NCBI GenBank assembly: GCA_026214975.1
Contig: CM047805.1
Span: 6,448,001 to 6,512,000, forward strand
Direction of reading: 5' to 3'
Origin: Gentiana macrophylla
Taxonomy: Eukaryota > Streptophyta > Magnoliopsida > Gentianales > Gentianaceae
DNA length: 64,000 nt
Part shown: positions 24,457-36,120 of the stretch, in pieces
How the letters are laid out: each line of letters opens with the position of its first letter
Numbering within the stretch: the stretch's first letter is position 1
Translations under genes and position numbers: made by a program
Notes under the pieces: model-generated
Seen by the model: the letters and a program-made list of their open reading frames with translations, nothing else
Databases searched by the model: none
What the model was told of the DNA's origin: nothing

Positions 24457-25410
24457 ACCGGACGGTTGTCTAGTTCTTGTTTTTCATTAGTAATTTAGGT
24501 TAGGTTTTTGTTTTTATTTCTGCTTTTCGTTGGTGATTTAGTTGTTTTTACTTATTTGTTTTTTTCTGTTAATTAATATTTGTTCTTGTTAGTTGTAGTA
24601 TAGACTTTTGTTTTTGAGTTTTAGTCTCTGTTTTCTGTTATCGTTTCTTTTTCTGCTCTCTGTTCGAATCTGTTCCAGTTGGACGAGCGTCTGGTCATAC
24701 AGACGCCCGTCCAGTTCTTCCTCCAGGAGGACGCCCGTCCGGTTAATTGGACGCCCGTCTGTCCTGTCTGCCATTAGTTTTTATTTTTATTTCAATTAGG
24801 TTTTCTGTTTTTTTCGTAGGTAAGTGTCGTAGGTAGGTTTCTTAGGTTGAATCATCTGACTCCACACCTTTCACGATCAAATTTTAGGATAAAAGGGTCC
24901 GTTTTAGCACTTGATAGTATTTTGGCCATAACTTTCGGCTCGAGTGTCCGTTTGGCCGTCTGACACCGTTTTTGAGGTCAAAATCCACTGTTTTCCCTTC
25001 CATTTTGGGCTCAGAAGATTTCAACACGTTTTTAGTGTTTCCTGTTTTTCTGTTTTTAAATTTTTCGTAGTTAAGTTTCGTAGCTTTTGATTCCTCTAGG
25101 TTTAGTCATCCTTTCCCTCTGTCTCTTTTTCCCCCGTTCTTCTACTGTTTTATCCGTCTCTGTTCTTGTTTTTATTCTTTCAAACGGGCGTCTAAACTAG
25201 TGGACGCCCGTCTGCCTTAAATTTTTCTTCGTTTCTGTTCGTGTTTTTGTCGGTTGAACGAACGTCCGGTTTCTGACGCCGTTCAGTTCAAAATCCAGAC
25301 AGACGCCCGCCCGAGAATCGCCCATCCAGAATTTGGGCGCTTTCGTCTGATCTGTCCATTCATCACTTTCTATCCTTTCTTGCTCAACACCTTGAGTTGG
25401 TGTTCGGTTT
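24457..25410 (+). other. C leader with GGACGCCCGTCC motif array
   Basis: A non-coding, T-rich leader before gag. It holds a run of 12-bp near-palindromes (GGACGCCCGTCC and variants) at 24681, 24701, 24729, 24749, about 25184-25211 and about 25303. The spacing is near 20 bp in the densest part. Confidence 0.75.
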
Positions 25411-27100
25411 ATGCAAACTCGTAGTCATAAGGGACCACTAATCTATTCCCTCGACCCGAAGCGACCATAGTCCGACCCAATAGGCGGAGACTTCGTTTCG
25501 ACGAAGGAAACGCTTCTAGATCAAGAATTTGAGCAATATCTTTCGGGAGAAATCGAAAGAATAGTAATAATGGCGGCGGAAGATAGACGGACGTTGGCCG
25601 ACTATGCCATGCCCGGCACAAATACCATCAACCCGGCTATCGCCATGCCTACCATTACCGCTCCAAACTTCGAGCTTAAACCGGACTTATTCGGATGATG
25701 CAAAGATGCATCAATTTTCCATGGTTTCCAATCTGAAACCCCCACACTCACTTACACACATTCTTGCAAATATGCGGTACTACCCGTATCCAAGGTGTAA
25801 GTGAGGGCGCCATCAAGCTTAAACTATTTCCATTTTCCTTACGGGGGAGGCACTCGAGTGGTATCACTCTCTCCCCTCGAATCCATCACTACGTGGGTGA
25901 GCTCGAGAAGGAATTTCTAAGTCAATACTTTCCTCCTTCAAAAAGCATTTCCCACTGTCTGAACGAAATCTTCACATTCCGTCACCGGAAAATGAGTCAT
26001 TCTTTGATGCGTGGAAAAGGTTTAAGTCTCTCTGCAAGAAAGTGTCCCCATCATGGCTTGCCAAAGCAAAGGCAAGTCCATACTTTCTTCATGGATTGAC
26101 CGAGCTCACCAAGGGCATGGTCAATAGTTCCTCTGGTGGGGCATTTCTCAAGAAAACACCTGATGAGGGGTGGGCGCTGTTCGAGGACATTGCCAAGTAC
26201 AATTATGCCCCCTCTTATCAAGCCATTCAAGCACCTCCTCCGCCTCCCAAGGTCGAAGAGGTGACTATGCAAAATCTCGTTGCCATGTTGCAGAAGCAAA
26301 TGGCAACCTCTCAAATGACAAACTTCTCAAAACTTCTCAAATCCGAGTTATCGTGCTCCTTCACCTTCACGTAACTCTCAAGTTACATCTTGTGAAGCTT
26401 GTTTGTCGACCGCCATATGACCGCCAATGTCAATTTTTCTTCCCTCCTTTCAAAGAAAGTCAATACATTCATGACTATGGACGGCATAATCCAATCACAT
26501 GCCAAGTATGTGATAGCATGGGCACACCGCCGCTCATTCGTCCCCATGATTGGGCGAGTAATCGCGGAAGTCAATGCTTTCTCTGGCCGGACAAATCGTA
26601 GATTCAATAACCAATTCTCTCCGGCCGAGCAGCTTCCAAAACCAAGGGTTTAATCGGTCTTGGATTTAATCTAATTCGAACTTCAATAGAAACCTTGGTT
26701 ATAATCGAAAAGCTATAATTCTTCCAATCCACAAAGGTTCAATCGAAATTGGCCCGCCAATTCTAATTTCGCATTCCAAAGTCGGCCAAGCCACCATTTC
26801 CCAGAACTTTCAAAACTCTCAAGGCACCTCCCACCAGGGGCGATATAAAAGCCGAATGGAATTCATTTCGGGAGGAGCAAAGCAGGGCGATGAAAAGTCT
26901 TGAGAGGCAAATCGGGCAATTGGGTGAGCGATTAGCCTCTAGACCGTCGAGCGGCTTGCCCGACTTCACGGAAAAGAATCCAAGAGGCGGTCAAGTCGCT
27001 CAGGGCCGATTTAAGCGGCGATCAATGCACCGACTGGTACCTTCACCTCCGTCACGGTAGAAAGAGGCCAGTGCAATGAATTTGAGAAGTGGTTCTCAAG
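25411..27100 (+). pseudogene. C gag, N-terminal part (interrupted by element D)
   Basis: The ATG at 25411 opens 'MQTRSHKGPLIYSLDP', with an in-frame amber at codon 20. After it 'RTLADYAMPGTNTINPAIAM' and 'ITAPNFELKPDLF' match the start of the Athila-type gag. Frame changes follow; then 'LEKEFLSQYFPPSKSISH', 'KCPHHGLPK', 'GLTELTKGMVNSSSGGAFL' and 'PDEGWALFEDIAKYNY' (capsid region). Near 26880-26980 'MKSLERQIGQLGERLASRP' precedes the NLRSG motif that ends just before D. Gag forms the particle and packages RNA. At least three disruptions plus the D insertion. Confidence 0.88.
27096..27100. repeat. Target-site duplication of element D, left copy (TCAAG)
   Basis: TCAAG at 27096-27100 and 33743-33747 flank D exactly. 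Confidence 0.93.
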
Positions 27101-28388
27101 TGATGACGGTCAAATTATACCCGTAAATGTCATCAACATTATCCTTAAATCTACTTTGATATTTTAATACAATGTAGCATAAGTAGATTGAAGGTTTCCA
27201 GCAATTTAAAGGCTGCGAATTATGTAAGCCTTTATTTTCTGTTTCTTTTCTTTTAAGTAATTAATCCCTCCCAATTATGCTTTATCGTTTGAATTAGTTA
27301 ATCGTAGCTAGATGATGTAGATCTAGGCTATGACGTTAGGGATGTGGCGACGCCTTGTCCATGAGGATCCCATAACCTACGTCATATGTTTAACGTCTAT
27401 TCATGAATCTGCTTGGTTTAATTAATGCGTATCTATGTTAGTTTATATGAATGCTTTACGAATTACTGTTTAATCCGTTGTGTATGATGAAACGCTGAGA
27501 GATACGTTCAGGGATGTAATCTGGGGGAAAAAGACCATTCGGTCGACCGAGCCCAGCTATTCGGTCGACCGAGCCCTCTGTTCATCCGTTAGATAGCCAT
27601 GTCTTTATGGTTAGGTTAACTTAATAGAATTTATTATCTCAGTAGGTATGGCTATGGCTACGTTACTCGCTTAGTTTAATTAAAATGTGTAAAAAGGAAA
27701 TACCAATATAAAACTCTTAGGTAGGCTTATGAATTGATCTTCTGACGTTCAAATGTTATCTAGGTAGGTTTATATTTGGGGATTGCTAGCACCTGATTAT
27801 ACATACGTCGTAGATTAGCATGAGACTATAACTTGGTAATTGCTAGTTGGACGAGAGCTTGAGTGATCGTTTAGGAAGTACGCCTAACCACAGGAATGTT
27901 GCCTGGACGAGGTGTACGGTCAATATCGGCATCCTTAGAGTCGTAAGCGTGTGAGTTATATGAGATGGAGGCACTAAAAGGCGAAGTCACGTAACAATAT
28001 CACAGTGATCTAGTGACCTACCGGTGCTACATCAAGTTAAAGAGGATGACTCCCGTAGCCAATCTAAGATAGATACAAATGGATTGATAGTTAATAAGTT
28101 CAGTTTATTATATAAATTATCTAGGTCCAAACGATAAAGACTATAATTGGGGAGGTTAATTACGTTGTGTCGAGTCGTGTCTTTACTTTTCTTGTTTTAT
28201 GTTGGTCGTAGACCGCCTCTATGTCCTTGACATGTTTAATTAATTGTTTGTATATAAGATGATCCACAATTGGTTCCCTGTGGGATCGACCTTGATTCAC
28301 TATAGCTATACTACGATGGGCCTAGTCCTCTTGCTAGTATTGGTTTATGGTGGTCAAGTATATTATAACCTGATTGACCCCGTCATCA
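27101..28388 (+). repeat. D 5' LTR, with internal deletion of the promoter part
   Basis: 1288 bp. After 'ccttaaatc' (27143-27151) it jumps to 'tactttgatattttaatac', skipping the part corresponding to about 32016-32509 of the other LTR. The missing part includes the TATA box. Two perfect palindromes TCGGTCGACCGA at 27539-27550 and 27561-27572. Confidence 0.9.
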
Positions 28389-28394
28389 AGTTTT

Positions 28395-28412
28395 TGGCGC
28401 CGTTGCCGGGGA
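28395..28412 (+). other. Primer binding site for tRNA-Asp (element D)
   Basis: TGGCGCCGTTGCCGGGGA, six bases after the LTR end, is an exact complement of the plant tRNA-Asp 3' end. Confidence 0.92.
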
Positions 28413-31400
28413 ACCAACGGTCAATTTTATATATAAATAATTTTCTTATTCATGTCGAGTTTTCTGTTTTTGAGTCTGTTTTTGAGTCCCTCTGGTTGTC
28501 TGCTATGTGTAAAAATTCCAGAATCTGGAACAACTGGTTTCGCTCCCAGCGAGACTGCCTATCGTTGCCAGCGAGCCTGGTTCTATTTTCTGGGACTTCG
28601 CGTGTCTGTTTATCTCCGTATGTTTAATCCGTAGGTATGATAGTAGCATGGGAAACCATGTTAAAATCAGTCTATGGCTTGTTTGTTTTTTGTTTTCTTC
28701 TGTTTGCAGAAACCAGAGAAGCAATAATCCAAGTCAATAATTTTTCGGGCGCCGAAAAATAACCAGAAGAAACATGTGGAGCTACGAATCTAAGATGGGA
28801 AAAGCGATGGAAGCAATACCATTAAAGCACAAAGATGGCTCCGAAAAAAATCTTAAAGGCTTAAATTCTTCGTGGTACAATGTTGAAGGCAAGGTACTAC
28901 CTTTTTTTTTTTTGCTTATGTTTTACTACCTTTTGGTTTTTTTTTTAGCATAAGTTAGCCTATACATGAATCTTAGTAAGAATCTTTGCCCGGAGTGGTT
29001 TGTAAGATTAATTTTATTAGTGTGGAAGGTTCTGCCCCAAATCTATCTCATCTAGAGGGTGTAAGAAAACATGTAGTCGTTGAAAGGAAGCAGTGAATAA
29101 AGAGTTCCTCGTAGTTCTGTTAAAATCTCTTTGTCCTATGCATGAGATTGCTTCTACTGGCCATGGGAGCAACAAATTGTGTAGTTTAAGCATTCAAAAC
29201 CTAAAGAAGACGTTGAGTTTTGAGAGAACACAATCTTCTGCTTTCGTTGATGTTTATGGTGATGGCTTCTCGGTGAACCCACCTTAAACAAAAACGAGAT
29301 TACGCTTTGGGTGACAATTTAGAAATCGAAGAATCTTTGTGCATAGGTTCGAAATGGTTTAACCATGGTCAAGCGAGTTCAAACGAGCTTCGCTCAATCA
29401 ACTCCCCTCCACGTGTGATGTACGTTACGCCAGCCGACAAGACTTAGCATAGCCGATAAGCCTTCGGGCTAAACGGGGCTTATCTTGACGGATTGGCCTG
29501 AACTGTCACATATGTTCCAACGAATAAGACGGTGTAGGCTTGCCTACATAACCGACCTTATTCGGAGTACTTTGATTCATTGTTTCTTATTGTCAAGGCC
29601 AAAACCGTAATTTAACCGAGTTTCTTAGAATTCACTTATTCCTAAAACGAGAGCCGAGGTAAGAGCTTTGGATAAATGGTATGGATAAATGTCGTTTCCT
29701 AGGTCTCACGACCAAGGGAAGGGTATTAATCCGCAACAGCGACAAGCCCACCTCATATAATGCTCAGAGGGTCAAGGTCTGGCGATCCAAGAATGATAAC
29801 TGACAAGGATACTTTTGGAAAGTCGAGCTGAGGACTCTAAACTCAGAACTACTTCTTTAAAACCCTTAGGATTTCTTTTTAGGATTTCAGTTTTTCTTTG
29901 AGTCCAATAAGAGTAATGTGACATATGTTGAGGTTTTTTATTTTGCCGTGTTCCGATGGCCATTGGGCTAAGGATGTGCAAAACTTTTTTACTCAATATA
30001 GGCCACGTGAATTAGAGTTCCGTAGGAGAGTCAAGAAATTGCTAAATAAAAGGAAATTTAGCAATCAACCTTAAGATGGAAGCATTAAGAGAGCTTGAGA
30101 ATTATCGAAAATGTAACAGAGAATGATTGGTGTGAACAAGAACAATCTTTGTCAATTTCTAAAACTTTTTAGGTGATCCAAATGAAGATTCAAAGTGGTG
30201 CGCAATTCATTCTGCAACTATCCTTATCTTTCCCTTTACACTTTTTCACCTTCAAACTTTTCGATCCTCTCACCAATCTGCCCCAACAGTTCACATTTCT
30301 AACCATTCTTTCATCGCCTCTCTTTCTTTCCATCCGTTTCACTCTCCCACCCAATCTCAATGCCTTAACCATTTTCAGCACGCCGTGGAGAGATAGACAC
30401 ATCCGACCTTGTTGATGACGGTTATGATTTTTACGTGATACATTGGGTTATTAGTAATTTCGAGGAGTAGCTACGTCTCCCTAAGTTGTTGATATCCAAT
30501 GCAAGCGAGAAGTTTCTGCGTTAAGTATTCAATTTTATCTTTAGCCAATAGGTCGCATTCAATCTGTTATACTTTACCAAGTTTCTCTTTTCCTAGATTG
30601 AATACCTTTTCGATCGAGTCACCCTCGTGTTTTCCCACTTGGGGTAATGCTTTTTGATCTTTGTCTTCTCCACCCGGTTTTAAGAATATTTAGGCGGTGG
30701 CGGTTGTAGATGAAGACCACCATCTTTAGTTGCTTGTTTATTTTTCTTTCTATTTAGTATTTTTCTTGTCTTTGGTTGTATAAAATAAAGTGGCTTAAAA
30801 TGTTTTTCGGTATTCATACCTCATTACTGCCACATTATTTTAGAACTTCCATAGACATGGTGTTATTAACGGTTTCGTGGAGTTTGTTTGCTTATACAGG
30901 ATGTGTCTATCTCTCCACGGCGTGCTGAAATTTACTCCGATCTTTTTCCTTTACTTGAGCGCCGTTTCCAGAGCTAAGTCTTTTTCTTAAATTCTCATTT
31001 ATTTATGTCATTGAGGACAATGCCATGTTTAAGTGGGGGGTAAGAGACTTAGCCATGTTATAATTGAAAATTTGAATGAAACGGCACATGATTGAAAAAA
31101 TTGAATAAATACCATATTAGGTATCTCGTACCCTTGGAATTGTGAGTTCCTAGCTAAGAATTGATAGGAAAGGAACCAAGTTGCATGAGTACGTGATCAT
31201 TTTATACTTATGTTAAGTAAATTTAAGGATATTCATGCTCGCTTTTGCAAGTAGTTATTTATTATTCAATTACTCAAATCATGAATCGAGTATACCGCTC
31301 AAATCATAATAATCAAGAAATTATGTGTACATTGCATAGATGATTGGTTATGTAGACTTAGTGTCGATACTTATTGGTCGATGTATTCTTATCTTCTTGC

Positions 31401-31964
31401 CAACAAAAGCGGAGTAATAAGCTTGAGACGTACACTGTTTTAGCAAAATGTTAGACACTGGGCTTGTAGTAACATTACCAAAGTAGCCCCGCGCTTGTGG
31501 TAATATTCGATGCTATACATGATCTAAGATAGTGGGATACTTTAAAAAGTTTTCTTCCTTGAGATTGATAGTATTTGAAAAATGTGAAGATATTCAACTC
31601 TTTAAGAGGCTTTGAGTAGTACTCGGTCTCCAAGTCCAAAAACCCTATAGATACGCTCTTGCTCATTGCTCTAGTGCTTCAAAAAATTTAAAGGCTTGAG
31701 AAGTATGAATGCTGAGGTTGGTAGGTTGAGATTACGAAGTTGGCATAAACTCTAATCTTGCTACGAATATATAAAACTAAATGCACTTGCACACATCACT
31801 TCGATTCATAGTCAGTAGTGAATAATGGATATCTTATGAGCATGACTAGTATGAGTTGACTTGAGCTTCTTGCGTAAGTATGACCTGACCATAGAAAATG
31901 TTGTCTTGGGGAATGACTTATTGATGCTTTGCTCGGGACGATCAAAGTCTAAGTGGGGGGTAGT
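28413..31964 (+). other. D interior: non-coding, with a shared block and an inverted repeat
   Basis: No frame above about 80 codons and no recognisable motif. Contents: homopolymer T runs near 28904 and 28940; a block at 29262-29560 matching element B at 6675-6990; perfect 32-bp inverted-repeat arms at 30373-30404 and 30899-30930; a first polypurine-like tract 'tttaagtgggggg' at 31028-31040 just after 'cattgaggacaatgcc'; and a second, functional-looking tract at 31950-31962. The stretch between the two tracts (31041-31949) is AT-rich with nothing further. Confidence 0.7.
31950..31962 (+). other. Polypurine tract of D with palindromic lead-in
   Basis: 'ctaagtggggggt' just upstream of the LTR, preceded by 'tttgctcgggacgatcaaag', the partly palindromic sequence that also precedes the polypurine tract of element C. 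Confidence 0.8.
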
Positions 31965-33742
31965 TGATGACGGTCAAATTATACCCGTAAATGTCATCAA
32001 CATTATCCTTAAATCGAGATTAATAATATATATTTCATATTAAATCACACGTTTATATTTATTATTTAATGTTAAGTGATTATTAATATGATATTTGGTA
32101 TTTAGCCGTTTTCATTATTAAAAGCCGATTTATTGTGCGATAAATGCCGATTTTGCAGATCACAACAAATCGGGAGGATTAATGTTAATTAATCAATGAT
32201 CTCAAGATGATAAAGGAAGAAAATCGGAGCATTAAACGAAAAGAAGTAATCGATCAAGACGGCGTGGAGTGGGGAGCAAGGCAGCACGAAGAAAACGTGG
32301 AGAACTTGGAAAATCCAGGTTCGGTCGACCGAGCCTCATGCTTCGATCGACCGAGTGCTTCCTTCGGTTGACCGAGCCTCCAGTCGTGGCGGTTTCGAAT
32401 TTAATCGTGTTTATCCTCTAGATCCTTCCTAAGTCGGTGAAACTCCTATATAAGCAACATGACTATGAGCAATTGTAAAACACACCTCTCATACTTTAGA
32501 ATATAATTCTACTTTGATATTTTAATACAATGTAGCATAAGTAGATTGAAGGTTTCCAAAGAATTTAAAGGTCACGAATTATGTAAGCCTTTATTTTCTT
32601 TCTTTTCTTTTAAGTAATTAATCCTCCCAATTATGCTTTATCGCTTGAATTAGTTAATCGTAGCTAGATGATGTAGATCTAGGCTATGACGTTAGGGATG
32701 TGGCGACGCCTTGTCCATGAGGATCCCATAACCTACGCCATATGTTTAACGCCTATTCATGAATCGCTTGGTTTAATTAATGCGTATCTATGTTAGTTTA
32801 TATGAATGCTTTACGAATTCATCGCTTAATCCGTTATGTATGATGAAACGCCGAGAGATACGTTCGTGGATGTAACTGGGGAAAAAGACCATTCGATCGA
32901 CCGAGCCCAAATATTCGGTCGACCGAGCCCTCTGCTCATCCGTTAGATAGCCATGTCTTTATGGTTAGGTTAACTTAATAGAATTTATTATCTCAGTAGG
33001 TATGGCTATGGCTACGTTACTCGCTTAGTTTAATTAAAATGTGTAAAAAGGAAATACCAATATAAAACTCTTAGGTAGGCTTATGAATTGATCTTCGGAC
33101 GCTCAAATGTTATCTAGGTAGGTTTATATTTGGGGATTGCTAGCACCTGATTATACATACGTCGTAGATTAGCATGAGACTATAACTTGGTAATTGCTAG
33201 TTGGACGAGAGCTTGAGTGATCGTTTAGGAAGTACGCCTAACCACAGGAATGTTGCCTGGACGAGGTGTACGGTCAATATCGGCATCCTTAGTAGTCGTA
33301 GCGCGTGAGTTATATGAGATGGAGGCACTAAAAGGCGAAGTCACGTAACAATATCACGGTGATCTAGTGGACCTACCGGTGCTACATCAAGTTAAAGAGG
33401 ATGACTCCGTAGCCAATCTAAGATAGATACAAATGGATTGATAGTTAATAAGTTCAGTTTATTATATAAATTATCTAGGTCCAAACGATAAAGACTATAA
33501 TTGGGGAGGTTAATTACGTTGTGTCGAGTCGTGTCTTTACTTTTCTTGTTTTATGTTGGTCGTAGACCGCCTCTATGTCCTTGACATGTTTAATTAATTG
33601 TTTGTATATAAGATGATCCACAATTGGTTCCCTTTGGGATCGACCTTGATTCACTATAGCTATACTACGATGGGCCTAGTCTTCTTGCTAGTATTGGTTT
33701 ATGGTGGTCAAGTATATTATAACCTGATTGACCCCGTCATCA
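31965..33742 (+). repeat. D 3' LTR (full length)
   Basis: 1778 bp. TATA box tatataag at 32457-32464. Five TCGGTCGACCGA-type palindromes: three upstream of the TATA (32321, 32343, 32364) and two downstream (32893, 32915), spaced 21-22 bp within each group. Near the end 'gggatcgaccttgattcact' is the Athila LTR block. Confidence 0.92.
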
Positions 33743-33747
33743 TCAAG

Positions 33748-34311
33748 TTGGTGGTCCCCCTGGCTTCCAGGGAAACCACTAGCCCCTCCTGCCATTGGTA
33801 AGGCAGGAGGGGAAGTTGAGCACCCATCATTCCCTTGGCTGCAGAAGGCAAATCGTGGTGATCCTCGATAGAAGAAAGAGTTGAGATTCCTCAAGTGGTG
33901 ATCCTCGAGGAATAAAGAATCGATCGGATGTCCTCGTGGGTCGTTCCCGAGAAATGAAATAATTGAGGATCCTCAGGTGGCTGATCCCCTGAGGACTGAT
34001 GAGTTAAATGATAGTCAGGTGGCTGATCCCCTGACTAACAAAAAGGATGGAAAGACGGTTCGGTGGAAAGATCTGGAAGACAAGGCCGTTAGCGCATCTT
34101 CAAAGAAGGTTTTCTCTGAGAATGATCTTAAGAAGCTTCCATTTCCACCCAGAAAGAGCAACATCCCATTGAGCGAAGATAAGAAGTATGAAAAGGTGCT
34201 TAATTTGTTGAAAAATACTCAGGTAAATCTTCCATTGTCAGATGTCTTGGTAGAGATGCCTAAGTACACCAAATTCATAAAGGATGTTGTTTCTTCAAGA
34301 AGAAGTTAGCG
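33748..34311 (+). pseudogene. C gag, C-terminal part after element D
   Basis: Resumes the gag frame with Val-Gly-Gly and a Pro/Gly-rich linker. An open piece (33977-34309) reads 'LKKLPFPPRKSNIPLSEDKK' and 'LPLSDVLVEMPKYTKFIKDV', the conserved Athila/Tat segment just before protease (compare ...IPFVEALEQMPNYVKFMKEIL). The TCAAG duplication at 33743-33747 marks the join to D. Confidence 0.85.
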
Positions 34312-34752
34312 TAAATGGATCGGCAATTGGTGAGGATTGTTCAATGATCAATTATCCGGACTTACCAATCAAAAGAGGTGACCCGGGAAATTCGTGCTCA
34401 CATTGCGGATGGGAGGCCTAGTCTTTCCAAATTCTTTATGTGACTGGTGCATCCATAAGCTTGATGCCATTATCTATTTGCAAGCAAATGGTTTACAAAG
34501 TCTTCTAGAACCCACTACCATGAACTTGCAGTCACTTGATAGATCTTCAAAGAAAGCCTCGGGATCCTAAAGGACGTATTGGTTCAAGTTGGTAGGTTTA
34601 CCTTTCCCGTTGACTGGTATGTCTTAGATATGGAGAAAATGAAAATGTCCTCTCGATTCTTGGAAGACCTTTCCTATCTACGCCTAGAGCCCTCATCGAT
34701 TGTGATGGTGGGAAAGTAACTATCCGAGTTGGTGACCAAGAGGTGAGCTATA
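34312..34752 (+). pseudogene. C protease region
   Basis: Through frame changes one reads 'CSMINYPDLPIKRGDPGN', matching CS..I...LP.K..DPGSF before the protease, then a broken equivalent of the active-site DLGAS-like motif near 34438-34455 ('gtgactggtgcatccataag'), then 'DVLVQVGRFTFPVDWYVLDM' and 'PRALIDCDGGKVTIRVGDQE', the conserved tail. An aspartic protease cleaves the polyprotein in the particle. The active-site region is frameshifted. Confidence 0.8.
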
Positions 34753-36120
34753 GTGTTTCTAAATCTATTCAAGTACCCTCCGGTTCTCCAACCGGTCGTT
34801 CCATTGAGGAGACGTCTCGATGACTTCAATGACTTCATGGATAAGCAAGTCTTGGCTGTAGAAGCAGAATATGAGCGATTGATCGATAATCTGAACAATC
34901 ATGGTGTGGTCAATCTAGATCAATTAGCAGTTGATTTTAAGGATGGGCTAAGAGAAGAAGCTTTGGCAGTGGAGCCACTAAGTAAGCTCAATGATTCTGA
35001 GTTGAAAAGTGGAGGGCTTAAATCGAGTTTAGAGGATCCCCCTGCAGATCTAGTTCTCAAGCCGTTGCCTAAACATCTCAAGTATGTGTTCCTACGGGAA
35101 GGTGACAAGCTTCCTTGATCATATCTCGCCAAGCTATCTCGAATAGATGAGTGAAATCATTAAACGCCTTACTAAAAAACGAAAGAGCCTTTGGATGGCA
35201 GGTGGGAGATATCCGAGGGATATCTCCTGACATCTGCATGCACAAGATCAAGACTAGTGAGGGTGCTAAATGTGTAAGACAGCCCCAAAGGAGGCTTAAC
35301 CCTCACATGCAAGAAGTAGTCAAGAATGAGATCATCAAACTTCTAGATATGGGTATCATTTACGTCATTGCAGACAGTGAGTGGGTATCCCCAACTCAAG
35401 TAGTTCCCAAGAAAGGTGGAATTACTATTGAGAAGAATGAGAAGGGAGAAGAGATAGCATTGAGGCTCGTTCATCGGATACAGAGTATGTATCGATTATC
35501 GAAACCTCAATGAGGTCACACCGAAAGATCATTTCCCTTCCATTCATTGACCGTGATGCTTGAGCGTCTGGCGGGCACGATTCTAATTGCTTTCTGGATG
35601 GATATTCAGGATACTTCCGCATACCCATCGATCCTGTTGACCAAGAGAAGACCACTTTCACCCGCCCTTATAGTACATTCGCTACAGCGGATGCCATTTG
35701 GTCTCTCTGAATGCCCCACCACACCTTCAAAGGTGTATGATGGCAATCTTTGACGGGCTAGTTGAAAAGTGCATGGAGATTTTTATGGATGATTTCTCGG
35801 TCTTTGGTCAATCCTTCGATGATTGCCTCGATAATCTTGATCAGGTGTTGTCTAGATGTGTGGAAAAGGACTTAGTGCTTAATTGGGAAAAATGCCATTT
35901 CATGGTAGATGAAGGCATAGTCCTTGGCCACAAAGTGTCAGCCAAAGGTATAGAAGTAGATAGGGCCAAGGTTGAAGCTATTGAGAAGATGAGTTATCCT
36001 AAGAATGTTCGGGAGGTCCGAGGTTTTCTCGGACATGTCGGCTTCTATAAAGGTTCATCCAGACTTTTCAAAGATTGCCAAGCCCCTGCCTACTTTACTC
36101 AAAGAAGACGTTACTTTTGA
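34753..36120 (+). pseudogene. C reverse transcriptase (Athila-type Gypsy)
   Basis: Three open pieces. 34753-35118 ends with 'LKPLPKHLKYVFLREGDKLP', the link into reverse transcriptase. 35151-35513 carries 'PQRRLNPHMQEVVKNEIIKL' and 'SEWVSPTQVVPKKGG' (fingers). 35698-36120 carries 'RCMMAIFDGLVEKCMEIF', the catalytic 'FMDDFSVFG', 'NWEKCHFMV' and 'IVLGHKVSAKGIEVD'. Around 35500-35700 a frameshift breaks the stretch with the first catalytic Asp (a FLDGYSGYF-like motif is readable in another frame). Dead, but the most complete coding region in the window. Confidence 0.93.

Larger units (their letters stand above)
27101..33742 (+). mobile_element. Element D: non-coding Athila-like element (duplication TCAAG)
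   Basis: LTRs start TGATGACGGTC and end CCCCGTCATCA (27101-28388 and 31965-33742). The 5' LTR lacks about 490 bp that the 3' LTR has; elsewhere the two are nearly identical. A tRNA-Asp primer site at 28395 and the end motif 'tttgctcgggacgatcaaag' tie it to the same lineage as C. The 3.6-kb interior has no gag-pol trace that I can recognise, so it is probably a non-autonomous derivative dependent on an Athila-type partner (inference). Confidence 0.93.

Noticed and set aside
24589..24799. Short open frames in the C leader on both strands
   Set aside because: They run through the repeated GGACGCCCGTCC motifs and a T-rich tract; no protein features.
30173..30415. 80- and 70-codon open frames on both strands in D
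   Set aside because: Overlapping on both strands, low complexity, no motif; one end lies in an inverted-repeat arm.
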